A stretch of DNA of 64,000 nt from Baylisascaris procyonis (GCA_037389465.1 JAZARR010000237.1:1178001-1242000); one strand, 5' to 3'; counted from the stretch's first letter, positions 12,661-25,817 are shown. Notes: a model not told the origin generated them from the letters alone. A program made the numbers and translations.

Positions 12661-13389
12661 GACAGAGGCCACCCACAAAGATCGCACGTGGCATTCCTAA
12701 GATCGCACCATAATACGAAAAACCGGAAAGCAGTGTCAACGGAGCGGTCGTAATAAGGAAATCTCAGCCTTCTCATGTTGCACACGTCCTTTTACAAAGT
12801 CAGCGGAAGACAACATGGGTATCTTGTACCATTCTATATATTTCTACCTCTCAGCTGCATTCCATAGTTACAGACGACATCGGATATTGCTTGCCGAAAA
12901 ATTCTCTCCTCCATTTTTTTGCGTCAAAAAGCCTTCAGTTCTGAGCGCATATGCGTTCATATCTTTTTAAAAATCCACATATTACATACAATGTGCAAAC
13001 GCGTACAGCTGAGACGCGACGGAGCCTTTCTGTTTATATTTTTCACTGCACGTGATGTGCACCACAACAGTAGAATGTCTGAATCGTGCAACGTTCCCAG
13101 TCGCCTAGTCGATGCATTTTATCCCTTGACAAATAAATATTAACTTATTGAGTGCGCAAATAGGGAAGATTTGGATGCTAGAGAAGGCAGAGATGGTGTA
13201 AATCGCAAACCTTCTGCCATGGCTATGTTCTCATTGTATTCTAAGATATGCAAAGCAAAAAAATCATTGCTCAAAAAAGATATGTGGAATATAGGAACAT
13301 GCCTCGCTAAATAGATTGGAATCCTAAAAACAACCTTAAAATTCCGTACTCATACTATACTCCCAGCGAAATTGTTACGCCGCATAATA
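12661..13389. other. Putative intron or intergenic sequence, nothing supported
   Basis: Mixed AT-rich sequence with a moderately GC-rich start. No exon with splice borders is seen. It lies inside the proposed intron between the 27 kb and 12 kb exons. Confidence 0.4.
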
Positions 13390-13920
13390 GTTTCTTGCAT
13401 TCGCTAATTAACTTCTCTCCGCGGAGGTATTTGTATACCTACTGGCTACGACTCCAAGTATTGCGTGCTATTTATAGCCGTGCTGATTCCCATCACGTTC
13501 GCTATATTGCGTTAAGTCGCTTCCAAGCTAGCCGTGTCAATGAAAGTGTTGCTTTTGATATGGTTGTCGAGAAACCCAAGGATGTCTAAAAAAGAATCAG
13601 CATGAAATCTGTGCAATCTCTCGATGTTCTTTTCAACACTCGCAGCTATCGAGAGCCACCCCAATTAGTTCTACTCATTTATGCTCATCTGTGACAGCCA
13701 CCTTCGCTACAACGTCGATCTCATCTTCCCGTACTTGGCAAGGCGCCGAAAACGCTTACGATTTCAGAGGATGCAGTCGCTAAGGAAAGCCGACTGGATG
13801 CCTAAACTGCGCCTCCTGATGTTCTCACTAAAATGCTCGAGTATGATCTATCATCGCTGAGATTGAAAGCTGGCTTTGTTACAACAATTAGAATGTGGAA
13901 GCAATGTAATCTATTTTTCT
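13390..13920 (+). other. GC-richer island, possible decayed coding sequence
   Basis: Two plus-strand frames are suggestive. The first is 13395-13589, 64 codons. The second runs across about 13740-13910 with one in-frame TAA, including GKAPKTLTISEDAVAKESRL and later TKMLEYDLSSLRLKAGF. No recognised domain and no good splice signals. A decayed repeat or pseudogene is the most likely reading. Confidence 0.25.
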
Positions 13921-16099
13921 TTCGCTGTTAGGAAAAAAAGTATGACGCGTCGGATATATCTAACATTAGTGAGCTTTCCAATGCTTCTGCTTGTCCCGCT
14001 TGATTAGATATCCGGCGTCCGACCAAAAGATCTCGAATTCTAAGGTTCGAGAACAATCATGTTTAAATTTGATGTCTGAAGAAATTCTCATTGTCCGTCA
14101 ACATTATTGCCTGAGTAGAGTTTAAAGATTTTTTAAAAAATGCTGTGCCTTTGCGTTTTCATCGATTTCATTCGGCACATTAGAGCAATAAAAACAACAG
14201 ACAACAATAAAAAATCTTCAAGTCAAATAATCGAATAATAGTGAACATAAGATGAAAAAACGATTCGAAGAAATGAAGCATTAATTTAGGGCCCACCGAT
14301 GAGTCAACAATTGAAGCATGCTAGATTTTTTTTTTTTTTTTTTCAAGAAATAATGATAAAAAACGATTAGGTAGAGATTCATTTAAGTAAACAGCCACGG
14401 TGACGTTGCGGATACACCTACTGCGATAAAGTCACTGATGTAACAGATACCTCAGACAAGCTAGAAAATGCCACAACTTCGACATTCACTAGAAGCTAAG
14501 CAATAAAAGCCCTGAACAGTACCAATTGTCGAGTGACACCTCAGTTATAATAAAACCTTTTACAAGAGTGGATTAACCGATTACATAAATATTAGAAAAA
14601 AACGATGCTAGAACGCAAATTTTTCCACTAAATGAGCTAAAAATAGAGTTTGAAGATTCAAAGGGCATTAGAATTAAGATGCAGTCTACGCCATACATAT
14701 ATATTATAGGCCAAAAAAAAAATAAAAATTCACAACGCTGTATTATAGGCAACAAATATCGAACACTTTTACTCGTTTAGCGATGGACAATCTAATAGGA
14801 TCGAGTGCAAACTAACCGAGCTTTGCTATGGTGTGCTTTGGAAAGTCACGCAAAACAAATGGCAAACGATATACCTCATAATAACATGCGATGAGGAAAA
14901 AAAATGGGAAAACAGCTTCTGAAGCACACTTTTTGAGCGATAGAACAACACAACCACTATTCAATCGTTAAAGGGTTCACCAACAATATTTTGAAGTTAT
15001 GTGCACGTTTCGTTCTTTCGTAGACAGTGGGACTTGCAATGAGCTGCACAAAGTCAACAGAATGAAAAAAAAAGACAGAAATGCTTTGAAAATGTGGTGC
15101 ATGGTCTCAGCTGCTCCACGTGCATTCGAGGATTTCGTACACAACCAATAGATGTGGGTGAGAGCATATACGCGGTTTGAGGTCATCTGCCAATCTTCCA
15201 TAAAATATCTAAGCATATCTCATGTTTAGTCGCATGCGTGCATAGATAGCGTAGCCATACATTGCCGAGGCTATTACTTCATAAGAAGGAAGCATCACCA
15301 ATTTTTTCTCAGATTTAGTTAAGCAGCCATATTCAAGCAATATGTAAATATATACAATAAGTTGATCAATATGCAAATGACGTTCGGTGATTAGCAATGA
15401 TTTTAGACAAGAAAGGAAAAGAATGTTAGCATGAGTGTCAACGGATACACCGATTACCTCTAAAGCTCGAATACGCCTTGTAAGCGATCATATCATTAAG
15501 CAATGTCTGAAAGCGAACGTAGGCAATCGCAAATTAGCGCTAATAATATCGTTAATTGGTGCGCTATCGAAACTTGCCACATGCTTAAATATCACCTTTG
15601 CTATCGACAATTAAGAAGTGTACACGACAGAAGTTTTGTGTTTAGGCGATTTGGAATGATGCACTTCGTCCAATGGCATTTTATAAAGCGAAAGTAACTC
15701 ATCACTACTGAATAATTCTGGACGCGTGCTGTACGCAAAGATAAGGCAAATGGTCAGTTTTTCTGTAAGCATTGAAGAAAGGCCAATCAAGTGGTCACTT
15801 CAAAGCAGTTTATGTGAATGCTCATTTGCTAACGGAATTCAAGCTTCACTGTGACTAAAGTACAAAGAAAGCCATACTTATGCAATATAGTTCTTTTGAA
15901 TAGCTTGAAGCGGAACAAAGGCTCTCATTTAAGGATGACCTTTTCTCTAAAAACGATATCAAAGTAATATAAAATAAATGATCAATTTTTACTCCAACGA
16001 TCCGATCATTCACTAAGAGACGGACATTTGTCCAATACAAAAAGATGGGCCATGTGCTTTTGCTTGTGTGCAATGCTGGTATCACACATATTCTGTTTG

Positions 16100-16103
<4 letters not shown>
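13921..16103. other. AT-rich stretch, no supported gene
   Basis: Contains a T homopolymer near 14,328-14,345 and otherwise unremarkable AT-rich DNA. The open frames here are short and without splice context. Confidence 0.4.

Positions 16104-16194
<91 letters not shown>
16104..16194. repeat. (TA)n microsatellite, about 90 bp
   Basis: One of the two longest TA arrays in the window. It creates spurious Tyr-Ile repeat frames on both strands, which should not be read as protein. Confidence 0.98.
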
Positions 16195-16197
<3 letters not shown>

Positions 16198-16234
16198 ACG
16201 TGTAATTTCATGTTTTCTTTATTATACGAATAAA

Positions 16235-16235
16235 A

Positions 16236-16290
<55 letters not shown>

Positions 16291-16320
16291 CTGTTATTAT
16301 TATTAATATTATTGTTATTA
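16235..16320. repeat. (ATT)n microsatellite, partly interrupted
   Basis: ATT trinucleotides run for about 85 bases with a few substitutions towards the right end. It lies 40 bases from the TA array, so the two form a compound microsatellite. The poly-Asn and poly-Tyr frames crossing it are artefacts. Confidence 0.95.
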
Positions 16321-17929
16321 TGGGATGCCATAAAGCAACAATTAATCCATTACAAACCAACTACTATATTTGCAAGAAATCTAACTCAATACTGAAAGTG
16401 GAGAAAGAAAGCTTTAAAACACAGCTTATTTCAATTAACTGTGAATATGACGTCATTATGCGAAAATTTATTGCAGTTGGACATTATTACATGCGACAGT
16501 ATCAAGCAAACACAATGATCATCAAATAAGCTGTAAACAAATTTGAGAAATTATATAGGAAAGCCGATGTTGGAAATCAGCGATATGATATACGCTCAAC
16601 ACCGAGTGATGCGATTCAAGCAATCCTTTCAAGTAATAGCTGTTTTCCTCCTATCTCTATATTAATGTTGTTCGTTAACGCTTTCAAATATTTCATGGCA
16701 GGAAAACTGCTATGCACTACTTATCATTCATATATTGATTCCTATTTACGCTTCGACGATGTAGAAACGAGCAGAACATTTTAGCTCGTTATATAAGCAT
16801 GAATATAAATATTTATGAATGCAAATACGAACAAAAGCACTAAGAAAAAGTTAAATAAACAACTGATAAAAACGCATGTATACCTAGGGCTATAACCAGA
16901 ATTGGCAGTCGAAGAGGTGGTAGAGAGCATTGAAGGGACCATAATATGAGAAGCAAACGTTGTAGGAAAAGCAATGAATGCATATTTGGACGCTTCAAGC
17001 TAATATAATTGAGTTCGCATGCTCTCATTTCGAAGTTCGAGAAAAAAGTTCTTCAGAATTCAAAAATCGTGGCATTTCGAGAATTTGCAAATGGGCCATA
17101 ATTCATGAGATGCGCAATACAAATTGTTGATCGGATACAGGTGAATTTTATATTGACTGAAAATAGTTTCCAAGAGATATAGCCAGCAAATAATCGACAA
17201 CGAAAGGTGAAATATTTGAAAACAAAAATGAGATGGTCAGAAAGAAAATATAATGAAGAAACGAATCACAAGAAGGCAAGAAGGAAGAGAGGTGAGAAAA
17301 AGGTTATTTTATATGCTCATACCTTTTGCAACACAAGTAAGAATGACGTCGATAAGGAGGAAACTGTATTAAATTGCAAGCGAGTTAGATTCGCTCAAGC
17401 ATACATTTAGTTGAATTCGATTACAATGTTCAGAAATTTATCCTTTACAATGAATTCAGAATCGCCCTCTCGCTACTTAAATGCTCAATGAATACGATGA
17501 AGGTTTTGTGAAAAATTTGTCGACGGCTAAACGAGTTCCTCAGAAGGCCCTTTATTGAAATATATAGGTCTTTTGCAGTGCCATATACTAGCATTTAATA
17601 AACCTCAAATAGATAAGCCATATGGACATCATGACAACTGCCAACAATAAGACTGTTGAAAACGACGAATATATTACAATGGGAAAGAGGAAAAATGTTC
17701 GACCGCTTCAATTGATTGTATGAGAAACTCATAACGCACCAAGAAAATTATAAGAAAATAATTCAACTAACACTAAAAATGATCGCACTATGAAAGATCG
17801 ATCCAGATATAACCACACCTCAAGAATTCTATCCAAAACTGAGTAACAACAAAATTGAACACACTACCGGCGTACGCAAAAGTGAGAGACCCTTCTCATA
17901 GATCACTAACTCTGAGATGAGAAATACGT
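16321..17929. other. AT-rich stretch leading into the LINE remnant
   Basis: No exon is supported. A full cAMP-response-type octamer TGACGTCA occurs at 16,448-16,455. Sequence from about 17,640 may be a further decayed 5' part of the LINE that follows, but no endonuclease motif could be read. Confidence 0.35.
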
Positions 17930-19255
17930 ACTGATAAATTTATCGCGAAATGTTGAAAGATGGAAGAGGACCGACTACTTGTAATACCGTGGAGGAGGTT
18001 ATTCAACAATATGGTTGCGCATCAACAAATACCTGTATTTTCTTGCCTGGTCAGAAAGCTGGCAAAAAAGGCAACGATCGAAACGATATCAAGAATTAAA
18101 GCCCAATGTCATTTAATAGGATAATCGTTGAACTTTAATCGAAGATTCTGTGGGAAATGACTACAGCAACAAGTCGGACAGAAGCAACCGTCCTAAAAGC
18201 AGGCTTCGGATCGCAACAATTCAACGATGGACAGAAATCATGTGCTTGCCGTAACGATAGGAAAAAAGACTACGATTTGCATGTATATTCAATGCTTGAA
18301 ATCAACGAAAAATCCTTCTGTTCCTTTGAGCTCACCATCTTTTAGGAGATATATGGAAAATGTCTTGGTCACCTTTCAGTGACCTGTATTAGTCAAAAAT
18401 TCAATGCAAATCGCTGTCCACAGTCTCTTACATGAAACAAAGACATCAACTGGAGTTCAGAAAAGAGTACGATAACATAGTGAGTTTCTTCAAGTCTGTA
18501 GCTCATAATCGAGGAGAAAACACTACAGCATTTGAAGTTCGCATATGACATAGACCTGATAAGATGCCGCTCCAATCAACTAAAGAGGACAATGCGCGAA
18601 CTTCTTGCAAAGATCGCGGCAGTTGGTGCACAAATCAACGCCTTCGTACCAAAAATGATAATTGGCCGACAATACTTATGAGGGTCGAATAGAGTGAAAG
18701 CGCGAAAAAATTTATCTATTTCACTGAATGAGCGAAAACGTGCTGAGGAATGGAAGAAGATGTATGACGCAGAACTGAACAAAGATGAAAAGCATTGTTC
18801 AAGAACAGAGACTTCTGCGACTAGAAAGGAGTGCCAATACGTTCAAAAAGGAAGGTGTTCAATAAAGGTGTGGCAGGAATCGAGTTGGCCTAGCAAAAGT
18901 GAACGAGTGGATGCATGAACCAGGAACCGGGAAATTCAGCTGTCTAGGAAAATATCCACAGCAAAAATGACAAATGGGTGAGAAGAATTACAGAGTGGAT
19001 GCCAAGAATTGGCAGAAGAAGATTCCAATTTTCGATGAAATCAAATGAACCTCTAATGAAAATCGAGGGGAATTACTGCATTCGAGAAGCAGTTTATTGG
19101 GACACCTGGAAGCCACATCAAGAGATTTTTTTTTTTCACGAAGAATGCATTACTGATTAGAATAGAGTGAAGCAAAGAGTTAGAACCGTTTTCGCCAATA
19201 ATCGCGTGATGCTTCCACACTGGATACCTTGTATTCAAATGGATCAAAGTTAATA
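17930..19255 (+). mobile_element. Decayed RTE-like non-LTR retrotransposon (LINE)
   Basis: Three blocks of reverse transcriptase coding sequence lie in order on the plus strand, in different frames and with stops. Block A (17,941-18,348) has the pattern of the early RT domain, with GKKGNDRNDIKN, an in-frame stop, SPMSF, and later ATVLKAGFGSQQF. It contains two in-frame stops. Block B (18,502-18,681) has LQHLKFAYDIDLI followed by NQLKRTMRELLAKIAAVGAQ. This is the catalytic FADD box with its first Asp changed to Tyr, followed by the usual helix. Block C (18,969-19,160) has KWVRRITEWMPRIGRRR and then NYCIREAVYWDTWKPHQEI, the C-terminal tail typical of RTE-type LINE proteins, closing at TAG. The 3' end fades out around AGTTAATAAACAT near 19,250. 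The apurinic endonuclease domain was not found. The copy is dead and lies inside the longest proposed intron. Confidence 0.85.
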
Positions 19256-19400
19256 AACATCCCTGACTGACTTTTTTCTCGCTGCCACGCTGGAAAAAAT
19301 TTTAACCTAAAACGTTAAGTATATTTCACAGGATCTCGAGGGTGGCTTTGGGAGTGTCAAGAGAGAAATTCCCTTTCTTCCTGATGACTTGCCCGCTAGA

Positions 19401-19420
19401 GGGGAGGGTGGAGGGAGGGG
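19401..19420 (+). other. G-quadruplex-type tract
   Basis: Four G runs separated by short spacers (GGGG, GGG, GGG, GGGG) lie in a purine-rich stretch. It could form a quadruplex on the plus strand. No associated gene is seen. Confidence 0.5.
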
Positions 19421-19549
19421 AAGGAGAGAGTGGGATTTCGCCTTTCTCCGTAGTTGTAATCTTTCACAAACCTGTCTGTGTACACAAATATGTATGGCAT
19501 GTGTACATGTATTTGTGCATGGATATGCACCATACTTGTACATGTATAC

Positions 19550-19551
<2 letters not shown>

Positions 19552-19624
<73 letters not shown>
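19552..19624. repeat. (TA)n microsatellite, about 73 bp
   Basis: An uninterrupted TA array just after a short stretch of imperfect CATG/TACA-rich sequence. The overlapping frames of up to about 117 codons on both strands are produced by the repeat. Confidence 0.98.
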
Positions 19625-19628
<4 letters not shown>

Positions 19629-20200
19629 GGTACCTACTGCGAAATTTTTTAAACTTGTTTTTGGGGCAAAAGTGAAATGTCTGCATAATTTGTGAAAGTT
19701 TGTTTGACGCGCAATTCAAATTTAGGACTGGCAGTGAGCTCTTTCACTGGATACAGAATCAGACACACCAAGAGAGTGGGCAAACTTTTCAAGTGTGACC
19801 TGAGTTGGGCCGTCCATCGAAGGTTATCGCGGACAACAGCACATTTGAAATTAACCGCAAAATTCACTGCTAACCAGTATGAGGTCTCCATATTAAATCG
19901 GTTTTGAAATTGCGTCACAAAGACTTCTTGGGAGATCGACAGACTGACTGCTAAATTCGAATGCACTTTTCATCAACCATCTCAGTGCAAAGATCTGTAC
20001 CAGGTCAACAGAACTTAAGAGCGGCAAACTTGGACAAAGCCACAAGTCAACAATGGTTGAGTAATTAGTTTGTTGAAAAGGCATGATGCAATGAATCTCA
20101 ATGGATTGATCAAGTGAACAAAGCATCTGTGCTCGATGAATTTCACAGTGATTCAGAATAAACAGGATGCCACTGGGAACAAAACTGCACCCTCAAACTT
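19625..20200. other. Moderately GC-rich island, origin unknown
   Basis: Several frames are open on both strands. A plus frame reads through RVGKLFKCDLSWAVHRR and ends at 19,907; a minus frame covers 19,649-19,966. Its left end (GGTACCTACTGCGAAATTTT) resembles a short sequence at about 11,707-11,727 (GTTCCTACTGCGGAATGTT), so a dispersed repeat is possible. No domain is recognised. Confidence 0.25.
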
Positions 20201-20979
20201 GTTGAGGCTCATACTTAGCATTTTCTATGACGCAGTCTTTTGCAAATGCAATACTTTGAGCAGAAAATAGTTATTGATCATAGCGTCGAGTACCAAAAAC
20301 CGTTGTGTGCTCAACACATTAGCATAGACTTTGGAAAATTCTTTAGCGAATGAAATAAACGTTGGAAAATCATATACGGCTAATTTTTGTGAACAGTTGC
20401 CTGACATGATGATGAAACGCAGTGAAAACGTCAGATGTTTGGTGCAAGAAACTTTATTTCTTCAGCAATAACAATCATCTACGAAAAAAAAATTGCAATT
20501 TCCGACTGAAAAAAACGAATATGTATGGAGTAGAAACATATTGAAGAGATATGATTGCTCAGCGAAATTAAAAAAAAAAAAGAAAAATATCGAAAGCGAC
20601 GAAGGAAAATGATGCCGAGAAGTGTTTAGTTGGATTTTCCATATAACACGTCAAAGTCTGCTGCAAATATGTAGAGCGCACAAGAACTCAAAGCGTTGTC
20701 CCTTAGCAACTTCAAAGTGTTGCGTTGAGGTTCTCAGATCGTTAGCACACATCGGCTAGGCGATTGTAGTTTTATTGCACTAACGACGTGCGGAAACTAA
20801 TCTTCTGCATTAACTCATTTGGTTTCCTTATTACTTTATAATCCAATGCAACAACTATTGCTTATTGTATAAGGTGGAATCAGTTATTTATACATTGCAC
20901 TTAACATACGAATATCACATTTTTGAAGTGATATAATGTATCACTGGAAGAATGCTTGCAAATATCGTATGACGTACAT
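20201..20979. other. AT-rich stretch, no supported gene
   Basis: Nothing beyond A-rich runs near 20,480-20,590 and a GC-richer patch near 20,680-20,770 that contains imperfect inverted repeats. Confidence 0.4.
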
Positions 20980-21075
20980 CATGATGGCTTCTGTGGTAGA
21001 ACATTAGTACTGGGGATGTATCACCGCGTCTGAGAAGAAAAGAGAATGCTTGGTTGCGCATACCAGCCATCCTCT
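20980..21075 (+). repeat. Possible tRNA-derived SINE fragment
   Basis: An A-box-like TGGCTTCTGTGGTAGAACAT (20,984-21,003) is followed about 45 bases later by a weak B-box-like TTGGTTGCGCATACC (21,050-21,064). The spacing fits a pol III internal promoter with a variable arm. Stems are not intact. Confidence 0.35.
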
Positions 21076-24000
21076 GCGGGCAAAAGAGAAGTACACGAGT
21101 GCCATAATGGAATGACGAAGCAACTTAACAAATTATATAGAATGTACTATGAAAAAATATATTGGAAATGAACGATTCTCTGCAGCGCTTGATGAATTCC
21201 ACTTCGAATTAAATGAGTGTAAAATGCAATTAAACCAGCCTTCGCTACTTTCTTAACCAGGTGATGTCATTTTTCTGATTGGCTGGTCAGCAAAAATAAG
21301 TTGTTTTGTTATATCATTTTTGGAGCAAATCCGTATGTAAAAACTGCCCGTTATGCACGAGCACCTCACAAAAGTTTTGTCAGCGAAAGCGTAATATTTT
21401 GGAATAGAATCAGAAGTCCATCCATCCCCTCATACTAGGGAGAAAAGATTTTCAAAGATTGATAAAAACGCGAGAAAGATTATGGCTTGTATTTCCATGA
21501 TATTTCATCGCTCAAAATCTCACAGAAATACTAGTACAACTGAACTCGACTAAACGCTCATGATGACTTGTAAGAAATTCAAAAAGCTAAATTCAAAATT
21601 TCAAAGGCCATTTTTAAAGAAATCGAATCCAGTAAACGATAAGGTCGATACGCGCAGTATGCAGACCTGCACATCTTAGATGAATCCATCTCAAACCAGA
21701 TTTCTAAACACAGAACACCCAATTAAATGTATTGCTCCTGTATATTTTAAAAGTTCATTAAGGTGTACTTCTTCAGTCTAATGCATTCATTTGTTCCGAG
21801 AACAAAGTGTGTAATTGTCGTTAGAGACATAAGAGGCTGGGAAAGACATAAAGCAATCAAAGTGGTGAGATCGCGTGTAAGCAACTCATACATCATATTC
21901 ACGTTTTCTCTGATTGGAAATGTTTCAAAAGTGTTGCATGCGAATTTCAACAGCACGTCATATGCGCACACAATAATTCACGAACAATAATAAAACTTCA
22001 TTTAATACTTCACGAAATGAATTGGATTATGGCCTGATAAGACAAGGAGAAAAAATAAAATGACGATTGGTGAATATCTGACCAAAAAAGACAACGAAAT
22101 AGGCAAATATAAAGACGGCCTTCTAGTTTTAGAGAATAAAATAAGGAGTATATCTCAATCATCTCCTTTTTGAAAAAACCGTTGCAAGATCTACGCTAAT
22201 ATAGGAATGAGCCTCTTTATTACGACTGAAAAATTTGAGTAAGCTAATGCAGTTGGTCAAGAAAACTATGGCTCAATAGAGGATCCCAACGAAGAATGCG
22301 ATTCTGAGATTATTTTTCTAAATAATGCTTCAACAATTAATGCTTCATTTCATTGGCCATTTTTCAGGTGCAAAGTTAAATCCTTGATGCATAATAACTG
22401 GACTTTTTTTTTGCTTGCTCTTTTATAGAAAATATTCAAGCACAGAGCAAATGAAACAAGCGGCTATTAAACGATTTCATGCTATTCACATGAATCGTAA
22501 AACGATATATTACTCTTCACTGATTGAATGCGTCAACGATTTTTCTACATTCGCATGTAAAGCACAAAGTAATAATGAAAGCACAAAACATAGTGAATTG
22601 AATACAATAAGTAATTCAGTTAGAGATTCATTGTGGAGGAAATCGAAAATATGAGGGCAACCTCAATCTAGCTCATCGAATCATCTTCACCAAGAAATTG
22701 TTTTCTATTCATTCAACAAGAAACGAACCACCAATTTCGATTTATCACTAAAAATAGACGCGTGAATTTCAAATCGGCGGAAATTTATTCTAACAAACGT
22801 TTTTTCCTTTAGTTCTTTTTCCCCTAAGCAGCGCTGAAAATAATCAAACGTTAAGATGTGTTGTACTTTTGATTGTATGAAATTGCGAGTACATTTTTTA
22901 TCTTTTTTTTTGCGTCAACGTATTTTTGTATATTTCTACACATCTCTATAAACCGCATCTGCTGAAACCGGAACTTTGTGCTTTCAATTTTCACGCGAGT
23001 TATAAGGAGGAAAGGGTGAACCTTAAAAACGAAAGAGAAAGGCAACTCTATTCATGCAAATGCGGTATGTAATTTTAATTTGCTTTCCATGCAAGATCCT
23101 TTATTAATACGAACGGGAGTAAGTAACCTTCATTTTTTCAAGTATCTTCCCCAATAGGCATGCGATGAAGCAATTGTTCTCCAAGTATCCTGCACGTTGG
23201 TTCCAGCAATCAAACGAAGTGCTTTAATAGCCTATATGAATAAAAACTAGCTACTACCACCCACCTTAAACTCATAAAGAGCAAGTAATTACCGAAATTC
23301 TATTTTTGACAGCCCAGGAGCAGACTTGTTTACTGAACTTTTGCTCTCTACGATATACGCTGAAAGTGCAGGTTTTAGTGCAGCTGTATCGAAATTTTGC
23401 ATGCTGATTTCCATAAAGGCAAATGTTGATGTGAGCGTTGCTTTCCAGGTCCCTCTAATTTTGCACATTTAGACAAGTTTGTTAACGCGTAAGTTTGAAG
23501 GAGAAAAGGAAACCTTCTAATGGCACAGACGACACTTCACACACAATCCTGTCACATCAATTTGAAGAATAACGTCCAGGTAATGAAATGCTCTATTAGT
23601 GTTTGCAGGAAATTCCGTGGGACAGTGAAAGTAAACAGCATCATGAAACATCACACTTGCGCTGAGTGAACATCTCGATGATCCCCAATGGTGCATTCAT
23701 CTGGTAAAAGACGCTGAAAATAGCTCGTTAAGGCATCCCAGTTCCTTCAATACCTCAGTAATAAAACAATCGCATACGGCTAGCCGAATGCGCTCTATTC
23801 GAATGCACGAATTTCGATTAGGCGTTTATGGAAAACTTCGCTCTCTACCTCCCTCTCTTTCAGTAGCCATAACATGCGCAGTTTTCGGTATTTTGAGAAT
23901 ATTATGCGCTGTTGCTAAGGCAGAGTACTACTGTAGTTTTAGGGTACGTTGCCCTATATGTTTTCGGCGCCGTGTACGCAACATACTCCTAGGGGCGTGG

Positions 24001-25152
24001 TTAAGTCATGTTTTCGCTGCCATTCTACCGTTGCCCCAGTCATCAGAAACGTATACTCAATGTTGATTGGTGGATGTGCCGAGCATATAACAGAGCACTC
24101 AATACGATATACTCTTGCTAGTAGACGATTAATATAAATGGGTTTGCAATGACTCTTTTTCCACTCAACAAAAACATAACTCAACCATCTCCACTATTGA
24201 GGTAGATATATGAACGGCTCATACGCCATCGGTTTGAAATGATAGAAAATACAATCGATACTAGCGTCGCGCGGAGAACGATTTACTACGTCTTTTTCAT
24301 CCGATGAGATGCTTGCAATGATACGCATCCGTTCAATGATCGGCAGATAGCATCTGGTTTGTTAGTTTACGGCTTTTACCACTTCTCAACAATCAACTTG
24401 CCAAAAAGATAATATTAAAAAACCAGCGAATTTCCATGAATTCTTTCGATGAAATGTAAATTTTCGAGGAAAAACGAACTTGTTATATGTTACTGCTAGA
24501 TTTTATGCGGCAATTTTGCTATTCTTTACTGCTCGCTTTAATCATTTTCGATCATTTCGAGCAATACAGTTTGTGTTATATTGCTATAAAGACCAAGTGT
24601 GTAAGTAAAGTCGGAGGGAATCGGAATATCATAGAAAAATCTCGGATGCACAGCATTCGATACAGTATGGTGCTAAGGAAGATAGACCAATAGCACACTA
24701 ACATAATCAAAACGTCGATGTGGAATAATGCAAATGGCACCCTTAAAACACACAAATTCTATACGATATTGCTGGTGGCAGCAATGAGCTAAAAACTAAA
24801 GTTAAGACAGGAAATTGCTGCATGCAAACGATGAAGAGACTCCACTTTTATATTTGTTTTAGACGATGAAATATGTTGCAAATAATTTGATTAATTTTTC
24901 AGCATATATAATTTTCAATTGCACTCACAATTCGAGACTATGAGTTATTAAACTCAATAAAGATGAGCAAGAGCATAACACAATAGCTCTTTTTTTTCAA
25001 AAATTATAGTGATTCATTTATTAGTAATTTTCTGCTTCCAATAATATACGTATTTAGTTGTCATAACTTTTACAGGATCAATATCATAGCTACTCATACG
25101 TCATTAGATGTTATACTATCTCATAATGTGTCAAAACAAAAGTTCTTTCTTT
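21076..25152. other. Mostly empty AT-rich stretch with one promoter-like island
   Basis: No exon is supported. At 23,780-24,140 there is a GC-richer island with open frames on both strands, a GGGGCGTGG box (23,993-24,001), an ATTGG (reverse CCAAT) near 24,067 and CATATAA near 24,084. These could be a promoter but the elements are short and common by chance. The rest holds nothing recognisable. Confidence 0.35.
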
Positions 25153-25674
25153 TTACCTGTTTTGCGTTGAGAAAAATTCTAATAGGCAATAGCCGATTGT
25201 GCGGATCAGTGATTGTACTCTGCGCAAGGGGTGAATTGCAAAGGAAGGAGAAAGAAGAATTTCGAAAAAAATTGTGTCCATACCTCTGTTAGCTACTCTG
25301 CTTTTAGTGCAAGTGGCAGGAAGTGTGCCAAGAAAGTAAGGTCTTGATGAGAAAAGAGCAAAAGACCAAATAAGAAAAAAAATAGGACTAGGGACAAGAA
25401 AAGACTGGGATATGAGGCAGACAAAGAAAGTAAGTATACCAGAACTCATGAATCAGTCGGCTTGAAGTTCAGAATTTGTGCCACAATAAAAGTCATCCAC
25501 ATAAGCCCCGTCTTGCGAAATATCAAAAGTTGAGGATTTCTGCACGGAAAGGAAGTAGCCCGCAGTGAAAAATAAAGGAAGATTGCAAAAACGATGAAAA
25601 CGCCGCAAAAGTTGCAGTTGAAAGTCTCTCTCTCTTCCTAACACCAAGGTACCCAGTGTCTGACTCTCTTTCAT
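25153..25674 (-). CDS. Uncertain 174-codon minus frame broken by one TGA
   Basis: On the minus strand one reading frame stays open from 25,674 to 25,153 apart from a single TGA at 25,453-25,455. The second half is hydrophobic (QSFLVPSPIFFLIWSFALF), mainly because the plus strand is purine-rich there. No known domain is recognised. It could be a pseudogene with one nonsense change, an exon next to an intron, or a composition effect. Confidence 0.2.
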
Positions 25675-25817
25675 CGCAAAACATTATCGGATAAACGTTG
25701 CATCGGTCAGTGGCTTTCTATAAAGCTGTGTAGAGTCGGTCTCTGTAAGATTCGGGTGATTCAACTCAGATTCTTCCAAAATTTTTTCGATAGTTGCGAA
25801 ATATCATCTGAGCTTAC

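Noticed and set aside
15855..16331. 158-codon minus frame and overlapping plus frames with long Tyr-Ile and Asn runs
   Set aside because: Produced by the (TA)n and (ATT)n arrays; no sequence outside the repeats supports coding.
19307..19719. Frames of 62-117 codons on both strands around 19.5 kb
   Set aside because: They cross the (TA)n array and owe their length to it.
25453..25455. In-frame TGA as a selenocysteine codon
   Set aside because: No selenoprotein context or SECIS-like structure could be seen and the frame itself is doubtful.
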